Part shown: one piece after another, positions 11,636 to 22,745 of the stretch
Numbering within the stretch: the first letter of the stretch is position 1
Layout: each line of letters starts with the position of its first letter
Assembly: GCA_017979445.1 (NCBI GenBank)
Contig: CM030710.1
Span: 18,524,248-18,588,247 of the forward strand
Origin: Akebia trifoliata
Taxonomy: Eukaryota > Streptophyta > Magnoliopsida > Ranunculales > Lardizabalaceae
Direction: 5' to 3'
Length of the DNA stretch: 64,000 nucleotides
The notes under the pieces: model-generated
Told to the model about the DNA's origin: nothing
Database searches by the model: none
Seen by the model: only the letters and a program-made list of their open reading frames with translations
Translations under genes and position numbers: made by a program

Positions 11636-14600
11636 TATAACACCCTATGTTTTTGAATTGTATGTCAAGAAAATCTAATGGTGAATCTTGATAAAATTCT
11701 AAAAGAAAAACTAAAGGTAGAATACTCAAATTTTAGTTTATTTATTTTTAACGAATTTTAACTTCGTCATTAGGTTTAAAATGATCGAAATATATACTTT
11801 TACCTATAAGAACGATCAGGTTCGAGTTCGGATGAAAAAGTTATAAAATTTTTGAATTTTATGTTAAGTGGGATCCAAAACAATGAAATTTTATTAGAAG
11901 GAGAATCAGAAAAATAAGACAACACCATAAGGTCCGCAACGAAAAATTATTTGAAATGAAATACTCATTTTTCATTTACTGAGTCCGAATAATCGGGTTA
12001 CCATTAAAAATAGAAATAAGTAGAAAATGTCAAAAATGCCCTCAACCCTCTTATAAAAGAAAGCTTACCTTCTTTTATTTCATTTCACTTCTTCACTCTT
12101 CTCTAAAGAACCCAAGTCAACCCTTTCTCTACTCTAGGGTTTTAACCCATTCTCATGAAAACCCATAGTGATCAAGCTAGCGTTGGTCGTCGACGAAGAA
12201 GGAAAAATCGTTGGCATCATTGAGCTCCACGTCGTCACCCCATTTGACTCTTTTTTCCTCTTCTTTCGCTTGGTCTCTCACAAAAATCAGCAAATAGGTT
12301 TGTTTATACTCACTTGAAGCCTCATCCAAATCTAAAGAGAGTCGTTGATTGTCATTGAAAGAGAACGGATACCTTCAAAGAGGGTTTCACGATCCACTCG
12401 ACCGATGGCACCCGAGTTCAACCAACTTTGGAACTTCAAACTGCCGAACATCAACCATTTGTGCTAGTTCATCATCATTGACAACCACGATTCAAGTAAG
12501 GGACCCTCAACTCTTATTAGTAGCCGTAGATTTTGAAAAAATTACAGTTAAGGATGTTTCAAAATTTATGTTGTGTTTTAAAAATCGTAGAATGTTGTTG
12601 TAATTGCTTCAAATTCATGCATGACCTAAGGTATTTGATGTATTTTATCATGGTTTAAATATTGGATATGTTAGTGGGTTATTAGAATCGAAAACGAGTG
12701 AAAAACTCGAAGAAACGATGAAAAAAAATTAAAAATTCAGGAAAATTCAGCATTCTGACGGTTTCACTGTGAACATTCACGGTGCCATCGTGAAAACAAA
12801 AAGTTGCTCGAAAATTTTTTCTGATATTTTTTTAGATTCCGCATGGTTTGAATATGCCAAAATGATTACATATGGCCCACGTAACTCCTTCAAACGAAGT
12901 GGAAAAAAATTAAATAAAATTCCATCACGACGGGAATGTTTCAAGTATTCACGTGATATCTTTTGCATTACTTTGAATTATGTTACAAAATTATATGACC
13001 CTTCTGAAGTTGTCAAGGGCATTCATTTACAAAAACTCATTTTCAATTTCGATAACTTTGAAAAATCGAGTTTTGGCCGTTTGTATTCGTATACCTATTG
13101 AGATCCCATTTTAATAAAAATTGGATAGTTTTTCGATCGAATGATCAAAGTGTATTTACAAGCTTGAAAAAGAAGTATTTGGTTCGAAAAGTTGAGAAGT
13201 AAAAACACGATAGAATGGGAAAGAGATGAATCGGTAAAATGTTAGAATCACACCGAGGGGTGATGTCTGCATTTTACGTTGTATGTTATGTGTAGATTGG
13301 TGAAGGGATATCCAGGGATAAATGAAAGGATTACATGTTTATTTAAATTTATTTTGGTGCAGAGGCTCCGAGTACTGTTGTTTATTTTAGGTCGGGTGGC
13401 CACAGTTGCATGGTAGGAAACTAGATATCCACTCCCAATCCCGTTCTATTAATTTCTCTTTTGTTTTTAAATAAAAATGATATATATACGTAACTATTTT
13501 GTGAGCTATTAAAAAGTCTGTGAATGCCTAAAGAGATAATACATCATGTCATCTAGAGTGTTATACTATCTTGGGATGTACGGTAGGGACCACCAAGCTC
13601 ATACATGGTATGGGACACGTATGAGAGTGGAGTCACAACTGGAATCTGGATCCATTCCCTTCTATCTTTACTAGTGAACATGTATTGTAAAGTTGGTCAT
13701 ATCCGAATGAAGTATTTATTTTTAGAATCACATGCACTGCTGATAGGCATAGACGAAGATGATTGGTCAGTGATCATCAACAATCTAGTTGTAATTGAAC
13801 ATTCTGACATATCAAAAAGAGATCCATTGCTTACGGTCATGTCAAACGACCCACCTGACCTGGATAAATGGTAACCAGTATGGTAAGAGTAGCAACCAAC
13901 CACAAAATCAGGAACTAATAACCAGATTTATGTTGTAACATCATGTCCCGACACGGAGCGATCCAGTCGTGAATCCCAACTCTCTAATTCCACTACTCCA
14001 CCATCTTGTATTATGTATCTGTTGTTATATTTTGAATTATAAATTACAAAGCATGCTTGTTATTTTAATGTGGTAAATCATAGTTGTATAGCAAAATGAA
14101 AATGTATAGTGAGTACTGATGATTGATGTCATGTGAATCTTTTAAACATTTAGTTATTCATCATTGGCTATATGTACCAATTAACCATAGTTTTGATAGT
14201 AAAACTTGCATGTATTGAAATGTTTCAGTATGCTTATTCGTATATGTTAGGTAAGGTTATTAGTAGGGGTTGTTTGTGGACATATTGGGTAACCATTGTT
14301 ACTCACTCTTTACTTCCTATTTTTTTAGTTTCAGAGCTTGTAGCTGGAGAGGCAGTAGTAGAGATGTCTAGCGAGGACTATCTTGTGGGTCATATCGACG
14401 ACTAGAGTCCATTACTCGATAAGCACTATATCTACTTCTACTAAGAGTTCGTTTGTCTTAGGAGTGGTATATGTTCTTTTTGGGGTCGAGTGCTAGGTTT
14501 ATATTAAAGTGATGAAATTTTTGTAATCCTGTATACTTTTTTCTTTTTGCACAACTCTGATCACATTCTACGATTTTCGCAATTTACTATCTTCCACACT

Positions 14601-14753
14601 TTGTATATTTTGGTTCATTGTCATATGCAGGATCTATTGGTTATCAATTTTTTTTATTTTGAGTTTCGTGAAATGTAAACATATATAGAGGAAACTGTCC
14701 AAGTTTTAAGGTTCAACCTTGGGATTTGTGTTAGCGTTTGGCAGGCCGTCACA
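11636..14753 (+). repeat. 5' LTR of the full-length chromovirus (3118 bp)
   Basis: It starts TATAACACCC (the family start is TGTAACACCC, so G became A) and ends GTCACA just before the primer-binding site. A TATA box lies at 12051. Open frames within it (12349-12603, 12769-13101, 13605-13874, 14172-14405) match no protein I know, recur degenerate in the sister LTR, and I treat them as chance. Confidence 0.92.
12051..12060 (+). promoter_or_regulatory. LTR TATA box
   Basis: TTATAAAAGA, followed by a pyrimidine-rich stretch. It is conserved at the same place in the sister LTR (20008-20017) and in the solo LTR (32814-32823). A palindromic version lies in the minus-strand copy near 47914-47924. 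This is the expected RNA polymerase II promoter of the LTR. Confidence 0.6.
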
Positions 14754-14755
14754 GA

Positions 14756-14767
14756 TGGTATCAGAGC
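14756..14767 (+). other. Primer-binding site (initiator tRNA-Met type)
   Basis: TGGTATCAGAGC lies two bases after the 5' LTR and is complementary to the 3' end of initiator tRNA-Met, the usual primer of many plant chromoviruses. The same site, TGGTATCATAGA, occurs on the minus strand at 51807-51818 in the related derivative. Confidence 0.9.
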
Positions 14768-14965
14768 TCATTAATAGTACTGTATTGGGATTACAAGCTC
14801 TTCCGTTTCTAGAGTCCATGGAGCTTAGTAAGACTAAGATAAGATTTTAAGATTTTTCTGTTAGTAATGAAAACGGTGTTCATTACTATATTCCTACCTT
14901 AGGATATTGATTAATTCTTTTGTGAGAACGACTTTAGCCTGACGCTAACAAATACCTTATTATTG

Positions 14966-16160
14966 ATGAACAGAAAAGAGATAAGCGGACGCGGCAGAGG
15001 TAGAGGTAGAAGTAGAGGCCAAAGGAGAGGTCGGGACATAGTAGAGATGGGATAGGTATCAGATCAGACCCCTGATCCGATAGCATAGCTAATGTCATTT
15101 ATGGGACAGATGGTTGAGTCCTAGAACAAGTTTAGGGAGAAGATGCTTGAGTCACAGGCTAGACTATCCGAGGAGGTGGCTGAGTTGAGGGAATGCCAGG
15201 CTTCTTCACAAAAGACCGACCCTATTCCATCCCAAGAGCCACCACAAGAGCCACGACCACAGGTTGTGCCACTGAGAACCGCGAAGACTCCCCCACCTCA
15301 GACTCAGACAGATCCGGGGATGTGGCTACAGAACTTCCAGCTACTACGCCCACCTAGGTTTGGAGGTTCTTCCAACCCGACTGAGGTCGAGGAGTGGATT
15401 TTGAGGACCCGAGAGATTCTGAGCACCATACAGTGCCCGAGAGACTAGTGGGCACCGGTGGCTACTTTTCAATTTGATAGGGATGCCAGCCATTGGTGAC
15501 GTTCTGAGAGGAATGTTTTGGGAGAGGGACCCTTCAAGTGGGTCAATTTTGAGAGGATATTTCTGGACAGATTCATATCTAAAACGGCCCGATAGATCAA
15601 GCATCAGGAATTTTTAGGTTTTGTGCAAGGCAATCTATCCGTTACGGACTACGAGCTGAGATTTACCAGATTATGACAATATGCACCCGAGCTCATTCCG
15701 ACTGATCTATAGAAGGCTCACAGATTTTTCAGAGGACTTCGACCCTACTTAAAAGCCAGGATGTCAGTGATTGAGACTACTAGCTATCGAGACACAGTGA
15801 GTAAAGCTCAGAGGGTTGAGCGAGAGGAGATGGAGCTACAGACTTCGAGGGGGCAGGCCAGTCGACCCTAGACTTCTTTTCCTCCTAAGGCCGATCTAGC
15901 CAAGAAACTGATGCTTTCGAGATCAAGTTTTTTTGGACCCACATATCCGTAGTATCAAGCTCCTACACTGTTGAGTTTTGGACCAGTTGGGGCTCCAATG
16001 AGGCCAACGAGGCCAAGGGGACCAACCAGACAATGTTTGAGACCACCCGCACCATAGAGACCTATACAGACGGGACCTTTGGCATACTTTGGGTGCAGGC
16101 AGATGGGACATATCAGGAAGAACTGCCCTTCATCACAACCATAGTCAGGGCTGATTCCTA
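14966..16160 (+). pseudogene. gag: Chromovirus gag pseudogene with altered zinc knuckle
   Basis: From ATG 14966 the first residues are Arg/Gly-rich (SGRGRGRGRSRG). An open part at 15143-15448 leads into the Retrotrans_gag domain (LLRPPRFGGSSNPTEVEEW), which continues with stops through about 15830 (ISKTAR, QGNLSVTDYELRF, LRPYLKARMSV). A Pro-rich stretch follows, then the nucleocapsid knuckle at 16085-16126, YFGCRQMGHIRKNC. The first Cys of CX2CX4HX4C is Tyr, so zinc binding should be impaired. At least eight in-frame stops, mostly TAG or TGA at expected Gln, Trp or Arg codons. Confidence 0.85.
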
Positions 16161-16165
16161 GACCC

Positions 16166-16520
16166 TTGGGCAGGGTGTATCATTTGACTCAAAAAGAGAT
16201 ACTAGTTTTAGACGAGGTGCTAGAAGGTACAATTTTGATTTCCAATATTAAAATTCGAGTTTTGTTTGATATTGGTTCTTCTAGATCATACATTTCCACC
16301 GAGATTGTCCAGTTGCTAGACTTTGAGATTTTTGACACAGGCCGAGTAATGAAACTATCCACGCCATTGGGATACTGATAGATAACCTAGAGATTGTGTC
16401 GAAACTATATAATTAGGATAGAGGATCAGGAGATGAGTACCGACCTTATGGCATTAGATAGTTGTAATTTTGATGTCATATTAGGGATGGATTGACTAAT
16501 ACAGAATCATGTCCACGTGG
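16166..16520 (+). pseudogene. Retropepsin-like protease, active site altered
   Basis: The aspartic protease matures Gag-Pol. The frame 16166-16378 starts just after gag with a GRVYHLT motif. Its catalytic triplet at 16269-16277 reads Asp-Ile-Gly (FDIGSSRSYIS) where the family has D-S/T-G, a change expected to cripple the enzyme. A stop follows at about 16379, and the C-terminal part (DVILGMDW-like residues near 16470-16495) is still visible. Confidence 0.8.
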
Positions 16521-16799
16521 ATTGCTTTGCGAGGTCAGCAGTCTTTAGAAGGCTAGGACATCCGAAATTCAAGGTTCGAGGATCCAGGTATAGAAGAGAT
16601 AGCCCTTTATACAATCAATTGGGAACTTTGAATGTAACGGAGATAGAGACATCACCGGATATGGTAAAGGTAGTCAGAAAATTTGGGGATGTTTTTTCAG
16701 ATGAATTACCGGGTTTGCCTCCCAATCGTAGATAGAGTTTTCTATCGATTTGGTACCAAGCACAGGGCCTATCTCCATCGCACCATACCGAATGGCCCC

Positions 16800-17560
16800 T
16801 GTAGAAACCTAAGAGTTGAAAGCGCAGATTGATAAGCTTACTAACTTGGGGTTTATTCGACCAAGTTCCTCACCCTGGAGAGCACCAGTTTTGTTTGTCA
16901 AGAAGAAGGATGGGTCGCTCCGATTATGTATCGACTATCGGAGGTTAAATCAAGTGACCATCAAGAATAAGTACCCCCTTCCGCGCGTCAATGATTTATT
17001 CGACCAACTGCAGGGTGCCCAATACTTCTCTAAGATCGATTTGCGATCTGGGTACCACCAGTTGAGGATTTAGGAGGCGGATATTCTGAAGACTACATTT
17101 CAGACCAAGCTAGGACACTTTTAGTATCTAGTGATGCCTTTCAGTCTGACGAATGCACCGAAAATATTCATGGACCTGATGCACCGGGTATTTTAGGAGC
17201 ACCTCGACAAGTTTTTCATTGTGTTCATAGATGACATCCTAAGTTACTCTAAGTCGAGGGAGGATCATGAAAGATACCTCAGAATCACATTACATATTTT
17301 ACGTGGGCATAAGCTATATGCCAAGTTCAGTAAATATGAATTCTAGCTTCAAAAGGTGAAATTCCTAGGACACGTGGTGTCCAATGCAGGGATAGCAGTA
17401 GACCCCTCCAAGGTTGAAGCTGTATTAACGTGAAAATAGCCTAAGACGGTGACAGATATTAGAAGTTCTCTTGGGATGGCTGGCTACTATAGAATGTTTA
17501 TTGAGGGATTCTTCACTCTTGCAGCACCATTACGAGATTTACGCAGAAACATATCCGATT
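16800..17560 (+). pseudogene. Chromovirus reverse transcriptase, broken
   Basis: Reverse transcriptase copies the element's RNA inside the particle. Frame 16816-17073 has the N-terminal blocks [28 protein letters not shown] and KYPLPR, then [14 protein letters not shown]. After a stop, the motif VMPFSLTNAP (normally V-M-P-F-G-L-T) and the catalytic block FIDDIL at 17224-17241 follow, with both Asp residues present. The thumb/connection region (FLGHVVSNAGIAVDPSKVEAV) is intact. There are at least four stops. Similarity is unambiguous and typical of chromoviruses. Confidence 0.93.
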
Positions 17561-17589
17561 TGAGTGGGATGACAAGTGCGAGATTGCCT

Positions 17590-17995
17590 TTCAAGAATTG
17601 AAGAAAAAATTGACGACTACTCCAATTTTAGTATCTCCGATTCCGGGTGAAGGCTTGCTGATCTTCACTGATGCTTCTGGGATTGGTTTGGGAGCCGTAT
17701 TGATGCAATTTGGGAAAGTAGTGGCATACGTATTTAGGAAGTTGAAGAATCATGAGAAGAATTATCTGGTCCATGATCTTGAATTAGTCGTTATAGTGTT
17801 CGTACTACGCATTTGGAGACACTATCTATACAGGGAGAAGTTTGAAGTATTCTCCGATTATAAGAGCCTTTTGTAGTGAGAATTGAATATGAGACAACGA
17901 CATTGGATGGAGTACCTCAAGGAATACGACTTTACCCTTGAGTACCACCCAGGAAAAGTCAATGTGGTTACCGACGCGTTGAGTAGAATTACCGT
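17590..17995 (+). pseudogene. RNase H domain of chromovirus Pol
   Basis: RNase H removes the RNA strand during reverse transcription. The open frame 17598-17876 holds [14 protein letters not shown] (first catalytic Asp), a [13 protein letters not shown] block and [10 protein letters not shown] stop at 17877 is followed at once by RQRHWMEYLKEYDF and the end signature HPGKVNVVTDALSR (about 17945-17985). The order and spacing are those of a Ty3/gypsy RNase H. A frameshift of unknown exact position separates it from the reverse transcriptase. Confidence 0.9.
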
Positions 17996-18239
17996 AGCTC
18001 ATATGATGGTGAAAGAATGGCAATTGCTTAAACAAGCTGCAGAAATAGTATTTGAGACTCTAGGAGAAACGTTAAGACCGCACATATATCTGGGTACATT
18101 GAGAATTGAAAATAAGTTGATAACACGAATTAAAAAAGCCCAGAAAGTAGATGAAGATGTGGGAGAATATGAGCTGAAAGCTAGGGACCTGATTGACCTA
18201 GATTGGTCGAAAGGATCAGATGAGGTTCTCAAATTTCAA

Positions 18240-19110
18240 GGTAAGATGTGGGTATCGCAGGACTCGCAATTGAGGCCCGACATACTAAGCTAGGCATATC
18301 GTTCCCGATATTCGATTCACCCAAGAGGCATGAAGATGTATAGAGACGTGCGAAGGAATTTCTAGTTTTCGGGTATAAAAAAGGTAATTGCAGAATATGT
18401 AGGTAGATGCCTAACTTGCCAACAAGTCAAGGCAGAACACCATAACTCAATAGGCTTGCTCCAACCATTACCCATAGCGGAATAAAAATGGGAACACGTG
18501 ACCATGGACTTTGTAGTGGGCTTATCGAGAGCTAGTGACAGGTCAGATGCCATATGGGTGATTATGGATCGACTAACGACATCAGTGCATTTCATCCCAA
18601 TCCAAGTCTTATTCAACATCCATAGACTGAGCCAGATATACAAAGCTGAGATAGTACGACTACATGGAGTGGCAGTTTCTATCGTGTCAGACAGGGATCC
18701 CAGATTTACATCCCGATTCTGGGAGAGTCTGTACAAAGCATTGGGTACTGAGTTGAACTTTAGTACAACAATACACCCATAGTCTGATGTACAGTCTGAG
18801 CAAGTAATTTAGATTTTAGAAGACATGTTGCGGGCATGTATTTTGGATTTTGAAGGGAGTTGGAAGCGTCACTTACCGTTAGTGGAATTATCTTATAATA
18901 ACAGCTTCCAAACTAGTATCGGCATGGCACCATTAGAGGCTTTATACGGTAAGCCGTGTCGATCACTGATATGTTGGGTAGAAATAGGAGATGCCACAAT
19001 ATTGGGGCCCGAGATTGTTGAGGAAACTACTGAGACAGTACGCATTATTCGGGACATACTAAACACTGCTCAGAGTAGTTAGAAAAGCTATGCAGACAAG
19101 CGGCGCAAAC
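18240..19110 (+). pseudogene. Chromovirus integrase, broken
   Basis: Integrase inserts the cDNA into chromosomes. The zinc-binding HHCC region is visible at about 18296-18435 (SIHPRG, then CLTCQQVKAEH). The catalytic core starts at 18498 with TMDFVVGL (first Asp), continues with SDRDPRFTSRFW (second Asp, about 18690-18720) and reaches the glutamate region after a stop at 18781. Frame 18825-19082 covers the core end (SYNNSFQTSIGMAPLEALYG). The C-terminal [16 protein letters not shown] block, typical of chromoviruses, lies in the next frame (19137-19433). Confidence 0.92.
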
Positions 19111-19136
19111 TTTTAGAATTTTAAGTTGGGGATCAA

Positions 19137-19545
19137 GTGTTCTTGAAGGTATCGCCTCGAAGATGGATCTCCAGATTTGGCATCAAGGGAAAATTAAAGC
19201 CACAATTTATAGGACCATTCGAGATAGTTGAGCGGATAGGTCCAGTGGCGTACCGATTGATTCTACCCCCACAGCTTAAGCAAGTTCACAATGTGTTCCA
19301 CGTGTCCATGCTGAAGAAGTACCTACCAGACCCTTCACACGTGGTTGACTTGAAAGATTTAAAGATAGATGAAGACGTATCCTACAAAGAAGGTGCAGTA
19401 CAAATACTAGACATGAGAGTAAAGCAACTCTGATCAAAGTCTATCCCTCTAATCAAGGTAATGTGGAGGCACCATAACATAGAAAAAGCCAGGTGGGGAA
19501 AAGAGGTCGAGATTCAGGCTAAGTATCCAGACCTATTCAGAGAAT
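19137..19545 (+). pseudogene. Integrase C-terminus and chromodomain
   Basis: The open frame 19137-19433 runs from FLKVSPRRW through [11 protein letters not shown] and [13 protein letters not shown]. Its last residues begin a chromodomain ([11 protein letters not shown]), which goes on after one stop as IPLIKVMWRHH and ARWGKEVEI to about 19545. The chromodomain defines the chromovirus group and is thought to steer integration towards certain chromatin. The internal region ends here, directly before the polypurine tract. Confidence 0.88.
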
Positions 19546-19580
19546 AAGGTATGATTTCAATTTTCAGGATGAAATTTTTA

Positions 19581-19593
19581 TTAGGGGAGAGAA
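19581..19593 (+). other. Polypurine tract
   Basis: TTAGGGGAGAGAA directly before the 3' LTR start (TGTAACACCC) is the expected second-strand primer. The related minus-strand derivative has a matching tract (complement of 48348-48362). Confidence 0.85.
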
Positions 19594-22500
19594 TGTAACA
19601 CCCCGAGTTTTTGAATTGTACCTCGAGAAAATCTAATGGTGAATTTCGATAAAATTTTAAAAGAAAGACTTAGGGTAGAATACTTGAATTTTAGTTCATT
19701 TATTTTTGACGAATTTTGACTCCGCCATTAGGTTTAAAATGATCGAAATATATACTTTAGCCTATAAGAATGCTCAGATTCGAGTTTGGATGAAAAAGTT
19801 ATAAAATCTTCGAATTTCAAGTTAAGTGGGACCCAAAATAGTGAAATTTTATTACAGCTAGAATCAGAAAAATTCGACAGTACCATGACGTCCGCAACGA
19901 AAAATTATTCGAAATGAAATACTCATTTGTCATTTCTGAGTCCGAATAATCGGGTTACCGTTAAAAATAGAAATAAGTAGGAAATGTCAAAAATGCCCTC
20001 AATCCTCTTATAAAAGAAAGCTTACTTTCTTTTATTTCATTTCACTTCTTTACTCTTCTCTAAAAAAACCCAAGTTAGCCCTTTCTCTACCCTAGGGTTT
20101 TAACCCATTCTCATCAAAATCCATAGTGAACAAGCCCACGTTGGTCGTCGACGAAGAAGGAAAAATCGTTGGCATCGTTGAGTTCCACGTCCTCACCCCA
20201 TTTGACCCATATTTCCTCTTCTATCTCTTGGTCTCTCACAAAAATCAGCAAGTAGGTTTGTTTATACCCACTTGGAACCTCGTCCAAGTCGAAAGAGAGT
20301 CGTTGATTATCGTTGAAAGAGAACGGATACCTTCAAACATGGTTTCACGACCCACTTGACCATTGGCACCCGAGTTCAACCAACTTCAGAACTTCAAACC
20401 TCCGAACATCGACCCTTTGTGCTAGTTCATAACTATTGACAACCACGATTCAAGTAGGGGACTCTCAACTCTTATTAGTAGCAGTAAATTTCAAAAAAAT
20501 TATATATAGGGATATTTCGAAAGTTATGTTGTGTTTTAAAAATCGTAGAATGTTGTTGTAATTGCTTCAAATTCATGCTAGAACTAAGGTATTTGATGTA
20601 TTTTATTATGGTTTAAATATTGGATATGTGAATGGATTATTACAATAAAAAATGAGTGAAAAACTCGAAGAAACAATGAAAAAATGGAAAATTCACGAAA
20701 ATTCAGCATTCTGACGATTCCACCATGAACATTCACGGTGCCACCGTGAAAACGAAAAGTTGCTCAAAAATATTTCTGATATTGTTTTTGAATTCCTCAT
20801 GCTTTTAACATGCCAAAATGACTTTGTATGGCCCACGTAACTCCTTCAAACGAAGTGGGAAAAAAATAAATAAAATTCCGTAATGACGAGAATGTTTCAA
20901 GTATTCGCGTGGTATTTTTTGCATTACTTTGAATTACGTTACAAAATTACATGGCCCTTCTCATGTTGTCAAGGGCCTTCATTTACAAAAACTCGTTTTC
21001 AATTTCGACAACTTTGAAAAATTGAATTTTCGATACTTAGCCAAATTTTCACTAATTTTTTCAATTTTGATAGTTTGCCTTCGCATACCCATTGGGAGCC
21101 TATTTTAACAAAAATTGGATAGTTTTTCAATTGAATGATCAAAGTGTATTTGTAAACTTGAAAAAGAAATATTAGGTTCGAAAAGTCGAGAAGTAAAAGA
21201 ACGATTGAATGGGAAAGACATGAATCGATAAAATGTCAGAATCACACCGAGGGGTGATGTCTGCATTTTACGTTGTATGTTCTGTGTAGGTTGGTGAAGG
21301 GATTTTCAAGGATAAAAGAAAGGTTACATGTTTATTTAAATTTATGTTTGCTTAAGGTTCAAAGTACTGTTGTTTATTTTAGGCCGGGTGGCCACAGTTG
21401 CATGGTAGGAAACTGGATATCCACTCCCAACCCTATTCTGTTAATTTCTCTTTTATTTTTAAATAAAAATGATATATATACGTAACTATTTTGTGAGTTA
21501 TTAAAGAGTCTGTGAATACCTGAAAAGATAGTGCACCATGTCATCCGAAGTGGTGTACTATCTTGAGATGTGCGGTGGGGACCACCAAGCTCATACGTGG
21601 TATGGGACGCGTATGAGAGTGGAATCACAACTGGAATCCAGGTCCATTCCCTTCTATCTTTACTAGTGAATGAGTATTATAAAGGTGGTTGTATTCGAAT
21701 GGAGTGTTTATTTTGAGAATCAAATGCACGCCTGATAGACATAGATAAAGATGATTGGTCAGTGTTCACTAACAATCTAGTAGTAGTCGAACGTTCTAAC
21801 ACATCGAAAATAGACCCATTGCTTACGTTTACGACAATTGGTCCGTCTGAGCTAGATAAATGGTCAACAGTGTGGTAAGAGCAGCGATCGACCACAAAAT
21901 CAGGAACTAATAGTAAGATTTATGTTGTAACATCATGTCCCGACTAGGAGCGATCCAGTCGTAAATTCCAATTTTTTAATTCTACTACTCCACCATCTTG
22001 TATTATGTATCTGTTGTTATATTTTGAATTATAAATTGCATAGCATACTTGTTATTTTAATGTGATAAATCATAGTTGCATAACAAAATGAAAATGTATA
22101 GTAAGTACGGATGATTGATGCCATGTGAATCTTTAAAACTATTTAATTGCTCATCCCTGGCTATACGTACCAGTTAACCGTAGTTTTGATAGTAAAACTT
22201 GCATGTATTGAATGTTTCAATATGCTTATTTGTACATGTTAGGTGAGGTTATTAGTAGGATTTGTTTGTGGACCTACTGGGTAACCATTGTTACTCACCC
22301 TTTACTTCCTATTTTTTTTAATTTCAGACCCTTCAGTCGGAGAGGTAGTCGTAGAGCCGTCTAGCGAGGACTATCTAGTGGGTCATATCGACGACTAGAG
22401 TCCATTACCCGGTGAGTACCATGACTACTTCTACGAGGAGTTTGTTTGTCCTTGGAGTGATATATGTTCTTTTTGGGGCCAAGTGCTAGGTTTATGTTAG

Positions 22501-22745
22501 AGTAAGGAAATTTTTGTAATCCTGTATATTTATTTCTTTTTACGCAATTCTGATCAAATTCTACGATATTCGTAGTTTACTGTCTTCCAACTTTGTATAT
22601 TTTGGTTCATTGTCATATGCAGGATCTATTGGTTATCAATTTTCTTTATTTTGAGTTCCATGGAACGCTAACATAAACGGAGGAAATTATCCAAGCTTCA
22701 AGGTTCGACCTTGGGATTTGTGTTAGCGTTTGGCGGGACGTCACA
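19594..22745 (+). repeat. 3' LTR of the full-length chromovirus (3152 bp)
   Basis: It keeps the unaltered start TGTAACACCC and ends GACGTCACA, followed by target duplication CGTTT (22746-22750). Its open frames (20126-20359, 21273-21485) correspond to degenerate stretches of the 5' LTR and look non-coding. Confidence 0.92.

Larger units (their letters stand above)
11636..22745 (+). mobile_element. Full-length Tekay/Del-type chromovirus, 11.1 kb, inactivated
   Basis: 5' LTR 11636-14753, primer-binding site 14756, gag-pol about 14966-19545, polypurine tract 19581-19593, 3' LTR 19594-22745. Target duplications are CATTT (11631-11635) and CGTTT (22746-22750), differing by one transition. Domain order gag, PR, RT, RNase H, integrase, chromodomain, together with LTRs of more than 3 kb, fits the Tekay/Del lineage. 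In 210 positions compared by hand (11761 onward against the matching part of the 3' LTR) I counted 26 differences, so the insertion is not recent. Stops in every domain mean it cannot move by itself. Confidence 0.92.

Noticed and set aside
12349..14405. Several open frames of 60-110 codons in the 5' LTR of the full-length chromovirus
   Set aside because: The sister LTR does not keep them open, they match no protein family I know, and they vary with the LTR's decay.
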